Origin: Spirochaetales bacterium
GTDB lineage: Bacteria; Spirochaetota; Spirochaetia; DSM-2461
NCBI GenBank assembly: GCA_016936115.1
Contig: JAFGPQ010000300.1
Location: forward strand, 1-32,939
Length of the DNA stretch: 32,939 bases
Reading direction: 5' to 3'
Shown here: positions 1-6,909 of the stretch, in pieces
Layout of the letters: each line of letters begins with the position of its first letter
Numbering within the stretch: the stretch's first letter is position 1
Notes under the pieces: generated by a model
Told to the model about the DNA's origin: nothing
The model's database searches: none
What the model saw: only the letters and a program-made list of their open reading frames with translations
Made by a program: the position numbers and the translations under genes

Positions 1-1
1 T

Positions 2-790
2 CATGTGGGGAACCGAGTGATTGTGGTGGGCGGAGGAAACGCGGCCATCGATGCGGCCCGGACAGCCATGCGGCTTGGCGCTTCGGAGGTTTCCATCATT
101 TACCGGCGGGATCAGGACCAGATGCCCGCCTACCGGGAGGAGGTGGAGGAAGCCCTGCACGAGGGAATCACCCTTCTGCCCCTGGTACAGCCCGTAGAGA
201 TCCGTACCGATAAAAAGGGCCGCGCCCTGGGCGTCCGCTGCCTGAGCATGGAGCTGGGTGAGTTCGACCGCTCGGGTAGACGCCGGCCCGAAAGGAAGGG
301 AGAAGATCCCTTTGACATCGAGGCGGACCAGATCATTCTGGCCATCGGACAGCGTATGGACGAGACCGCCCTGCCGGGACATTCGGATCTGGAAAGAACC
401 CCCTCCCGGTTCCTGGCGGCCGACCCGGTTACGGGACAGACCGGAATCCCCGGTGTCTTCGCCGGGGGCGATGTGAGTGACGGCCCCTCCTCGGTGGTGC
501 GGGCTATCGCCTCGGGAGAGAGGGCCGCCGCCGGAATCAACCTGTTCCTGACCGGTGTTCAGGGGGCCTTCTGGCGAAGGGACAAATCCTACGAGACGGA
601 TTATGATCCCGCCGCCGATCCGGTTCCCTATCCCCGGGAGAAGTACAATGTGCTGCCCCCGGATAGGCGGAAGCACAATTTCGACGAAGTGGAAAAGGCC
701 TGGTCGGTCACCGTGGCGGGGCGGCAGGCGAAGAGATGCCTGCGGTGCGATTACGGTAAGAGCTGCGGGGAAGGAGCGGAGTATGCCTAA
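2..790 (+). CDS. GltD-like NAD(P)H/FAD oxidoreductase, C-terminal part (5' end outside window)
   Basis: C-terminal ~262 residues of a pyridine-nucleotide-disulphide-type oxidoreductase of the glutamate synthase small-subunit (GltD) family. The reading frame is open to the window edge, so the GTG at position 5 is internal, not a start. Near the beginning is the second Rossmann fold (VIVVGGGNAAIDAARTA) that binds NAD(P)H, followed by AIGQRMD and the FAD-contacting GVFAGGDVSDGP. The tail has RCLRCDYGKSC, a cysteine-rich end often seen when such domains are fused to or partner NuoF/hydrogenase subunits (recalled). The stop overlaps the hydrogenase start by 8 bases, implying translational coupling. 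Inference: it passes electrons between NAD(P)H and the hydrogenase. Whether the missing N-terminus carries a NuoF-like flavin domain or only Fe-S motifs cannot be told. Family call is firm, exact role less so. Confidence 0.85.
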   Translation, partial: HVGNRVIVVGGGNAAIDAARTAMRLGASEVSIIYRRDQDQMPAYREEVEEALHEGITLLPLVQPVEIRTDKKGRALGVRCLSMELGEFDRSGRRRPERKGEDPFDIEADQIILAIGQRMDETALPGHSDLERTPSRFLAADPVTGQTGIPGVFAGGDVSDGPSSVVRAIASGERAAAGINLFLTGVQGAFWRRDKSYETDYDPAADPVPYPREKYNVLPPDRRKHNFDEVEKAWSVTVAGRQAKRCLRCDYGKSCGEGAEYA

Positions 791-2564
791 TATGATGATA
801 GACGGTGAAAAATATGAAGTCCGGAACGGCATGTCCGTGCTTGAGGCCTGTCGTGAGGCGGGTATAAGGATTCCCACCCTCTGCTGGCTCGAGGGGCACT
901 CCGCCCAGGGAGCCTGCCGGGTCTGTGTGGTGGAAGTGGAGGGGATGCCCGCTCTGGCCGCTTCCTGCTCCCTGCCCGTGCGGGAGGGGCTGGCGGTCCA
1001 TACCCATACGGCCCGGGTGCGGAATGCCCGCAGGGCGGTGGTGGAGCTCCTTTTGAGCGAGCACGACGGGGATTGTCCCAGCTGCGAGAGGAGCGATGAC
1101 TGCGAGCTGCAGGAGCTGGCCCGCTCCCTGGGAATCGACCGGGAGAGCTGGTCCGGTCAGCGGACAGGCAAAAGGATAGACGAAAGCACCCCCGCCCTGA
1201 CAAGGGACAGCGGCAAATGCGTCAAATGCCGCCGCTGCGTGACCGCCTGTGCCGATGTGCAGACCGTGGGGGCCCTCCATCCCCAGGGCCGGGGATTCGA
1301 ATCAACCGTGGGGCCCGCTTTCGACCGGAACCTGAGTCAGGTGGTCTGCGTTCAGTGCGGCCAGTGCGCCGCCGTCTGTCCCACCGGAGCGATTACCGAG
1401 ATGAGCTACCGGGATATGGTATGGGCCGCCCTGGACGATCCCTCAAAGCATGTGGTGGTGCAGACCGCCCCTGCTATTCGTGCCGCCCTGGGAGAGGTTT
1501 TCGGGCTGCCCCCGGGAACCCTGGTGACCGGGAAGATGGTCACCGCCCTGAGGAGGCTCGGCTTCGACGGGGTCTTCGATACGAACTTCACCGCGGACCT
1601 GACCATTATGGAGGAGGGCACCGAGCTTCTGGGACGCCTTAAGAACGCCCTGACCGGTAAGGGGGAGGCGCCCCTGCCCATGTTCACCTCCTGCTCCCCC
1701 GGGTGGATACAGTTCGCCGAGCACTACTGGCCCGATTTTCTGGATAACATCTCCACCTGCAAGAGCCCCCAGCAGATGTTCGGCGCCATGGCGAAAACCT
1801 ACTACGCCCGGAACGCCGGCATCGATCCCGCCGATATGGTGGTGGTTTCGGTCATGCCCTGTACGGCGAAGAAGTTCGAAGCCCAGCGGGACGAGATGTC
1901 CGACAGTGGTTATGCGGATGTGGATTATGTTCTGACCACCCGGGAACTGGGCCGGATGATCAAAGAGGCCGGTCTGGATTTCACCGCCCTGCCCGACGGG
2001 GAGATGGATGTTCCCCTGGGCATCTCCACCGGGGCTGCGGATATCTTCGCCGCCACGGGAGGTGTTATGGAAGCGGCTCTGCGGACGGTGTGGGAGATTG
2101 TCACAGGATCGGTTCTGCCCATGAACGGGCTTCATGTGAAGCCCCTGACCACTCTGGAGGGGGTCAAGTACGCCGCCCTGGAGATCGGCGGGGCGCGGCC
2201 GGAGTGGTCCTTTCTGGAAGGGGTCCAGGTCCGGGTCGCCGTGGCCCACGGCCTGGGCAATGCGGCGCGCCTGCTGGACGCGGTCCGCCGGGGGGAGGAG
2301 AACTTTCATTTTATCGAGATAATGACCTGTCCCGGCGGCTGTATCGGCGGCGGAGGACAGCCCCGCATGACCGATGATTCGGTGCGCCTGGCCCGGATGG
2401 ACGCCCTTTTCAGGGAAGACGAGGGGAAGAAGTGGCGCAAGAGCCATGAAAATCCCGCCGTGGCCCAGCTTTATCAGGACTTTCTGGGAGAACCGAACGG
2501 CCATCTGGCCCACGAGCTCCTGCATACGGGGTACACCCGCAAAAAGGCCTACTATAAATCCTAG
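783..2564 (+). CDS. hydA: [FeFe]-hydrogenase catalytic subunit (HydA-like, multi-cluster)
   Basis: 593-residue cytoplasmic iron hydrogenase that makes or oxidises H2. Domains in order: plant-type [2Fe-2S] (C34, C45, C48, C62), His-Cys [4Fe-4S] (H94, C98, C101, C107), two [4Fe-4S] motifs (C146/149/152/156 and C189/192/195/199), H-cluster domain, and a small-subunit-like tail (about 550-593). H-cluster motifs are TSCSPGW (302-308), MPCTAKKFE (358-366) and EIMTCPGGCIGGGG (512-525). This is the long architecture typical of NADH-linked, often electron-bifurcating enzymes. The ATG at 783 is chosen over upstream in-frame codons because AAGGAG lies at 771-776 and the protein then begins directly with the ferredoxin fold. 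The upstream flavoprotein overlaps it by 8 bases. Odd point: the usual TSCCPGW is TSCSPGW, with an extra Cys at 326 (STCKSPQ). I recall this pairing as a subfamily signature, so the enzyme is probably active. Confidence 0.95.
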   Translation: MPNMMIDGEKYEVRNGMSVLEACREAGIRIPTLCWLEGHSAQGACRVCVVEVEGMPALAASCSLPVREGLAVHTHTARVRNARRAVVELLLSEHDGDCPSCERSDDCELQELARSLGIDRESWSGQRTGKRIDESTPALTRDSGKCVKCRRCVTACADVQTVGALHPQGRGFESTVGPAFDRNLSQVVCVQCGQCAAVCPTGAITEMSYRDMVWAALDDPSKHVVVQTAPAIRAALGEVFGLPPGTLVTGKMVTALRRLGFDGVFDTNFTADLTIMEEGTELLGRLKNALTGKGEAPLPMFTSCSPGWIQFAEHYWPDFLDNISTCKSPQQMFGAMAKTYYARNAGIDPADMVVVSVMPCTAKKFEAQRDEMSDSGYADVDYVLTTRELGRMIKEAGLDFTALPDGEMDVPLGISTGAADIFAATGGVMEAALRTVWEIVTGSVLPMNGLHVKPLTTLEGVKYAALEIGGARPEWSFLEGVQVRVAVAHGLGNAARLLDAVRRGEENFHFIEIMTCPGGCIGGGGQPRMTDDSVRLARMDALFREDEGKKWRKSHENPAVAQLYQDFLGEPNGHLAHELLHTGYTRKKAYYKS

Positions 2565-2593
2565 GAGTCGGAACGGCTCTCCGGTGTCCCGGT

Positions 2594-3175
2594 CTATTCC
2601 CGGCCGGGACGCTTGAGCCGGGGTAGGTAGCGCACCTTTCCCGTGTATACTTTCCAGGCTTTCTCCCGGTCCCCCAGGGTCACCCTGCAGCCCACGTAAT
2701 CGGGCAGTTTCTCCAGGGGAATCTCTCCCGTAATGAGCCGGACACCGCCCGGGGCAGGGGGAAGGTCGGAAAGGGCCACCTCTTCTCCCCCGGTGGCGGT
2801 AAATAGAACCTCTATGAGCAGATTTTCGGGCAGGACGGAAATATCCTGATCCCCGGGAGCTTCCACCGTAAGGGTATGGTAGACCCGGTCCGTGCCGAAA
2901 CTGTAGTCCCAGTGGAGCTTGTAACCGTAATAATCCTGCGGTTTGGTAAGGAAGTTTTTGGCGAAGGGGGCGATGACCCCCATCATAATAAGAATGACAA
3001 GAAGATCGAACATGAGGAGCTTCCGGTTCTTTTCGGTCCGGTCGTAGCGCACTCTTTTCACCGGTCCGGAGAAACGGTGTGTCTCGCTTTCCCGGCGGGC
3101 TTTCTCCTTATAGTAAAATCCTTCGGAACGAAGATAGTCATCCACCGGGTCGTGAGGGGATTTTCTCTTTCTCAT
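2594..3175 (-). CDS. single-pass membrane protein of unknown function
   Basis: 193 residues with no family I recognise. The first ~51 residues are strongly basic and polar (MRKRKSPHD..., several Arg/Lys), followed by one clear membrane span at about 52-71 and a ~120-residue C-terminal domain that looks beta-rich and would be extracytoplasmic by the positive-inside rule. The start ATG (3173-3175) overlaps the stop of the upstream lipoprotein gene in an ATGA arrangement and is preceded by AAGGA, so the two are translationally coupled and probably act together at the envelope. It converges with the hydrogenase gene; only 29 bases separate the two stops and I see no strong terminator there. Confidence 0.75.
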   Translation of the reverse strand: MRKRKSPHDPVDDYLRSEGFYYKEKARRESETHRFSGPVKRVRYDRTEKNRKLLMFDLLVILIMMGVIAPFAKNFLTKPQDYYGYKLHWDYSFGTDRVYHTLTVEAPGDQDISVLPENLLIEVLFTATGGEEVALSDLPPAPGGVRLITGEIPLEKLPDYVGCRVTLGDREKAWKVYTGKVRYLPRLKRPGRE

Positions 3176-4347
3176 TCCTTATCCAGCAGCTTGTCGCTTC
3201 GCCACCAGGATACTTCCGCCTTCGTATCCAGATAGGTCAGTGCCATAAGCATTCCCTCGTCGGACAGATAGTATGTATTGAAGATCTCCGGGGAATCGAA
3301 AAGCTCCAGGCTCCGGTTGAAGAGGGTCTTACCCTCCTCATTCAGGGCGATAAGGGAGTTGGCCGTTCCCCCTGTCCGGGACAGGAGCAGATGGATGCCC
3401 GAGGAGGTGGTTCCCAGAAGGTCATAGATATACCTCATCTCCTTACCTTCCGATTTAACGGAAAACTCGGGGATTTTCGTTCCCCCGTCGTACTTTCCCG
3501 TGTTCAGGTCAAAGGTGTAGAGCCGTCTTTCCGAACCGGCCCAGTCGGAGCCCATCTCTTCGGGATAGTAGTCGGCCAGGATGTAAAGCTTATAAAGAGT
3601 GGGATGGCAGGAGAGGGAGACGAGAGATCCCCAGGTTCCCTCGTCCAGCAGGGGCAGATTGTCATTGTCGATGATCACGTGGTAGAGGAGTTCCCCCTTG
3701 GGGGAGTACCAGAAGATCTGTTCCCCCAGGCTGACCTGGCAGATGACGAGAAATTCCCCGTTCTCCCTTACCCTGATATCGGTGATGTAGGGAAAGGGTG
3801 TTCCCCCGATTCCCTCTTTGCCCAGAAAATCCAGGTACTTGCCGTCCCGGTCGAAGCGCAGAATAATGCGGGAGCAGAGCGATTCCAGGGATTCGTCGTA
3901 AACGCTTTTATCCTCGGTGACCTGATCTTCCACCAGGAGGATCTCCCGGTCCAGAGCTATCTGCCCGATCTCCCGGAAGGGCCAGGTGGCATAGCGGGTA
4001 TTGGAGCTCCGTCCGCTTCCGGAATCCCCCGATTTGGCCATGCGGGGCTGGGGATTCTTCTTCTGATCCATGAGCAGGAAGAGAAGGTCCCCGTAGGAGT
4101 TGAATCCCATGATTTTGCTCATGTTGGAGGAGCTGACGTAGAAAAGTCCGTCGCTCATGAAGAGATCGCTTTTTCCCGGCAAATACAGGTTCTCCCGGAA
4201 GTAATAATCCAGTTCGTCCTCCATGACTCCCAGTTTAAGGGAGAAGAGGTTTTTCCGAACCAGAGTGGTAAAACGGTCCTTCCCGCAGGAGAAAAGGGAA
4301 AGGAGGATTACTAGGGAAAGCAGAAGGGTCCGCAGTCTTTTGGGCAT
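3172..4347 (-). CDS. propeller-like lipoprotein, spirochaete type
   Basis: 391 residues. The N-terminus (MPKRLRTLLLSLVILLSLFSCG) is a lipoprotein signal peptide with lipobox LFSC, the Cys at about 21. The remainder reads as repeated strands with phrases such as ILRFDRDGKYLDFLG, FWYSPKGELLYHVI and LIALNEEGKTLFN, the pattern of beta-propeller blades that report a variable and its value. It resembles a lipoprotein family I recall from Leptospira and Treponema annotated only by a locus-type name (LIC_12708-like); this is untested. It heads a two-gene unit with the downstream single-pass protein (4-base overlap). A near-consensus promoter ends only 6 bases before the ATG, so the mRNA may be leaderless. 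No enzyme residues are evident, so a binding or scaffold role is more likely than catalysis. Confidence 0.8.
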   Translation of the reverse strand: MPKRLRTLLLSLVILLSLFSCGKDRFTTLVRKNLFSLKLGVMEDELDYYFRENLYLPGKSDLFMSDGLFYVSSSNMSKIMGFNSYGDLLFLLMDQKKNPQPRMAKSGDSGSGRSSNTRYATWPFREIGQIALDREILLVEDQVTEDKSVYDESLESLCSRIILRFDRDGKYLDFLGKEGIGGTPFPYITDIRVRENGEFLVICQVSLGEQIFWYSPKGELLYHVIIDNDNLPLLDEGTWGSLVSLSCHPTLYKLYILADYYPEEMGSDWAGSERRLYTFDLNTGKYDGGTKIPEFSVKSEGKEMRYIYDLLGTTSSGIHLLLSRTGGTANSLIALNEEGKTLFNRSLELFDSPEIFNTYYLSDEGMLMALTYLDTKAEVSWWRSDKLLDKE

Positions 4348-4353
4348 CGGCCT

Positions 4354-4383
4354 ATTCTAGCTCCCGGGGGGGGCTTGTGTCAA
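4354..4383 (-). promoter_or_regulatory. sigma70-like promoter of the propeller lipoprotein gene
   Basis: On the minus strand TTGACA (4383-4378) and TAGAAT (4359-4354) are separated by 18 bases. The expected transcription start falls at or next to the ATG at 4347, which would give a leaderless transcript. The spacer contains a run of Cs. Confidence 0.6.
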
Positions 4384-4440
4384 ATGGCCCGGCCAGAGCG
4401 GCGCCGGCGACGGAACGGTCAACGGGGCGAGGAAGGACCC

Positions 4441-5811
4441 TTAAAAATCGGGGATGTAGAAATCCACGGTCACATCGGCCTCCGGATGGTCCGGGTCCTC
4501 CGCCGAATAGGTGCAGGTCATCCTGCCGTTGGTGCACTCCGCCTCTCCGCTGCCCTTGAAATCCAGGTTCAGCCCGATGAATTCCACTATGGACCGGGCG
4601 AAGAGGGATAACTCGAGGCACATCATTTCCGTTTCCGGCGTTACGGAACAGCTCAGGGTCGAATCGCCGGAGACGTTGCCCTCCGTATCGTAGGCGCTGC
4701 CTATGTCTCCGTCGAATATGCCCGTGGAAAGGGACCCGGGGTGGTCCGTATAGCCGGTGACCCCATAGCCTTCGAAGGTTTCAAGCACTTCCGTAATCTT
4801 CCATTCCCGGCCTCCCAGTTCGGACATGCCCCATCCCATGCGGGAGAGCCAGCCCTTGGCCGTAAGAGAGGCGAAGGCCGTGGCATAATCGTTTTTGGCG
4901 AAGCTTAAGCCCCCCGAGGCCTGCATGTGGAAGCTCACGTTTATACGGGTGGTATCGGGATTGTCCGACCGGGCGGTGAAGTATACTTTATGGTAGGTAT
5001 TCGCGTACACCTGGTACTCCCCGTCCCAGGAGGGGAATCTGACCCCCTCCCCGTCAAGCCCGGTTTCGACCGTGAGGGTCCCGCTTCCCGTGCCGCCCGA
5101 ATTCACATCGCTTTCCGCAATCAGATCGTATTCGTAGGTATGTCCAAGATAGGTGTAGTCGTCCTCCACGCTGGATACGCTCAATAACTCATCCTTGGAG
5201 GCGGTGCCGTATTGCCCGTCCGAGGGACCCACCGGCCGGTTTTCGTTGTCGGGCCAGCGTAGGAGATGGATGGTGGTGGAACTGGAGCTGTCGCTGTTTA
5301 TGCCGCAATCCTCCGGTATCCCCTCCGGTTCGGAGGGGACCGGGTAGGGGATGGCGTACTCCACGCCGTTTACCGTAACGGTGAGATTTTCCGGCATGGG
5401 GCCGACGACAATCACGACCGCGCCGGGCAGGATATAGGTGAATTCTATGCGGTATGCGTCTTCCGCAGAGGTGAGGGTGAGGTCGAAGTCGTGGCTTCCC
5501 CCCGCCGCGCTGGGGGAGACGGAGCCGTCCAGGTTCAGATATCCGGCTCTGTTGTAGGCCAGGGCGGATATTTCGAAGCCGTTGAAGATCCAGGTATCGC
5601 TTGCCGGATCGTAGGCGACGCCTGAATCGGACACCGAGTCCAGGGCCCGTATGTCCGAATCGCCGTAGCATTCGAGGAGCAGCTCCACCGCCTCCGCCAC
5701 CATTTCCTCCGTAACCGTCACTCCCCCCGGGGTTTCCGGGTTGGAACCGGAAGGATCCGGGCAGGACGCCAGTATGAAAAGGACGCTCAAAAATAGAATT
5801 AGTTTTTTCAT
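4441..5811 (-). CDS. lipoprotein, paralogue of the upstream neighbour
   Basis: 456 residues. Signal peptide MKKLILFLSVLFILASC with lipobox LASC, then a Pro/Ser/Thr-rich linker (PDPSGSNPETPGG) and a long acidic, Ser/Thr/Gly/Tyr-rich exported body. Near the C-terminus (about 375-415) is a block reading GIFDGDIGSAYDTEGNVSGD...SCSVTPETEMMCLELSLFARS that matches a block in the next gene upstream, so the two are paralogues by tandem duplication and divergence. A good ribosome site (AGGAGA, about 5819-5824) precedes the ATG at 5811. The gene follows its paralogue by 11 bases and is probably co-transcribed with it. Function unknown; the composition suggests a surface-exposed beta-structured lipoprotein. 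Confidence 0.8.
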   Translation of the reverse strand: MKKLILFLSVLFILASCPDPSGSNPETPGGVTVTEEMVAEAVELLLECYGDSDIRALDSVSDSGVAYDPASDTWIFNGFEISALAYNRAGYLNLDGSVSPSAAGGSHDFDLTLTSAEDAYRIEFTYILPGAVVIVVGPMPENLTVTVNGVEYAIPYPVPSEPEGIPEDCGINSDSSSSTTIHLLRWPDNENRPVGPSDGQYGTASKDELLSVSSVEDDYTYLGHTYEYDLIAESDVNSGGTGSGTLTVETGLDGEGVRFPSWDGEYQVYANTYHKVYFTARSDNPDTTRINVSFHMQASGGLSFAKNDYATAFASLTAKGWLSRMGWGMSELGGREWKITEVLETFEGYGVTGYTDHPGSLSTGIFDGDIGSAYDTEGNVSGDSTLSCSVTPETEMMCLELSLFARSIVEFIGLNLDFKGSGEAECTNGRMTCTYSAEDPDHPEADVTVDFYIPDF

Positions 5812-5822
5812 AATATTATCTC

Positions 5823-6821
5823 CTACTCCTGCCAGGCCGGGCAGTGAATCTTCAGCGCAATCTGGGCGGAATCACGGTCCGGATCGGCCAGGGCCAGGCT
5901 GTCCCAGTCCACATGGGCCTGTATGTGCGTATTGCTCCGCCCCCAGACCTCGTAGCCCGGAGCTCCCCAGCAATCGATATGGGATGAGACGTAGAGGGTC
6001 AGCATTAGGCAGTACATATTTCCGGGCACCACGGAAAAGGATGCGTTTCCGGAGCCGCTCAGACTGGCCGATTCGGCATTGGCGGAGATATCCCCTTCGA
6101 AAATACCGGCGCTGGCCTGGGACCAAGTGCCGTTGTCGTAGGTGATTTTCCCCCGGTGGAGGACTTCCTGCAGGATGCTGCCGATGGCGTAGGACGTCTC
6201 CCCCGTAGCTCTTCCTTCGGGATTGGAGCCGTCTACCTCTCTCATGCTGTAGAGGGTGGTCTTGAAGCTTCCCGTGCCGAACACTTTCAGATAATCGTAT
6301 TCGGGATAATCATAGTCCCTGCCATGCTCAATGCTCAGTGTTTCAGACACGCTGAAGGGCAGGTTCACCCTTACGTATTCGGTTTCCGTCAGGCTCGACT
6401 CGGCGGTAAAGTAGAAATAGTAGCGCAGGTTGCCGGTGGCGCCATATTCATCGTAGCCCGAAAGGCCGTTCCCTTCGGCATAGATGTTTCCGGTAATGGC
6501 GCTGTCTGAAAGAGTGGCGTGTCCGCTGTAGGCGAAATCCCCATTGGATCCGCTTATGTTGGACGACAGTGATGAGGCGGTTTCGGAATAGGTGGTGTAT
6601 TCAGAAGTCGTGTCGGAAATTCCCGCACCCGCCGGTCCCGTGGCGGATATGCTTCTATAGAGATCGTAATCGATCCCGTTGGGCAGTTCCCCCGTGAAGG
6701 AGATTCCCGGAACAAAACCGGACGGGGTTGGCGGATCACTTGCGGAGGAGGTGGAAGGATCCGGGCAGGATACTAAAATCAGCATAATAATCAGGGGGAT
6801 AATCACTTTATAAACTTTCAT
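5823..6821 (-). CDS. lipoprotein, paralogue of the downstream neighbour
   Basis: 332 residues. Signal peptide MKVYKVIIPLIIMLILVSC with lipobox LVSC, then PDPSTSSASDPPTPSG, nearly the same post-Cys linker as the neighbour. The body is rich in Ser, Thr, Gly and Tyr. The C-terminal block GIFEGDISANAESASLSGSGN...SFSVVPGNMYCLMLTLYVSS aligns with the neighbouring lipoprotein, although the N-terminal halves are hard to match by eye. It is the first gene of the pair. The ATG at 6821 lacks an obvious purine-rich ribosome site (bases upstream read ATAACCGGT), so either it is translated weakly or the start is unusual; the signal peptide nevertheless requires this ATG. Function unknown. Confidence 0.8.
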   Translation of the reverse strand: MKVYKVIIPLIIMLILVSCPDPSTSSASDPPTPSGFVPGISFTGELPNGIDYDLYRSISATGPAGAGISDTTSEYTTYSETASSLSSNISGSNGDFAYSGHATLSDSAITGNIYAEGNGLSGYDEYGATGNLRYYFYFTAESSLTETEYVRVNLPFSVSETLSIEHGRDYDYPEYDYLKVFGTGSFKTTLYSMREVDGSNPEGRATGETSYAIGSILQEVLHRGKITYDNGTWSQASAGIFEGDISANAESASLSGSGNASFSVVPGNMYCLMLTLYVSSHIDCWGAPGYEVWGRSNTHIQAHVDWDSLALADPDRDSAQIALKIHCPAWQE

Positions 6822-6909
6822 ACCGGTTATTTTACCGCCGGAGGGGTCTGAAACGTTGAAATATAAGTCGCAGAGGCAGAAAAACGTGCGGAAACGAGTT
6901 GTGAAAAGC

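Noticed and set aside
555-782. N-terminal extension of the hydrogenase
   Set aside because: It overlaps the flavoprotein in another frame, and the ferredoxin fold begins at the ATG at 783 with a ribosome site.
1443-2525. Long open frame antisense to the hydrogenase
   Set aside because: It lies inside a firmly identified gene on the other strand, its product is Gly/His/Gln-rich without family motifs, and it is explained by the GC-rich third codon positions of the sense gene.
2598-2609. Palindrome TCCCGGCCGGGA
   Set aside because: It is inside the C-terminal codons of the minus-strand gene and of a kind common in GC-rich DNA.
3079-4314. 411-codon open frame antisense to the propeller-like lipoprotein
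   Set aside because: The minus-strand gene has a signal peptide, a promoter and coupled neighbours; the plus frame has none.
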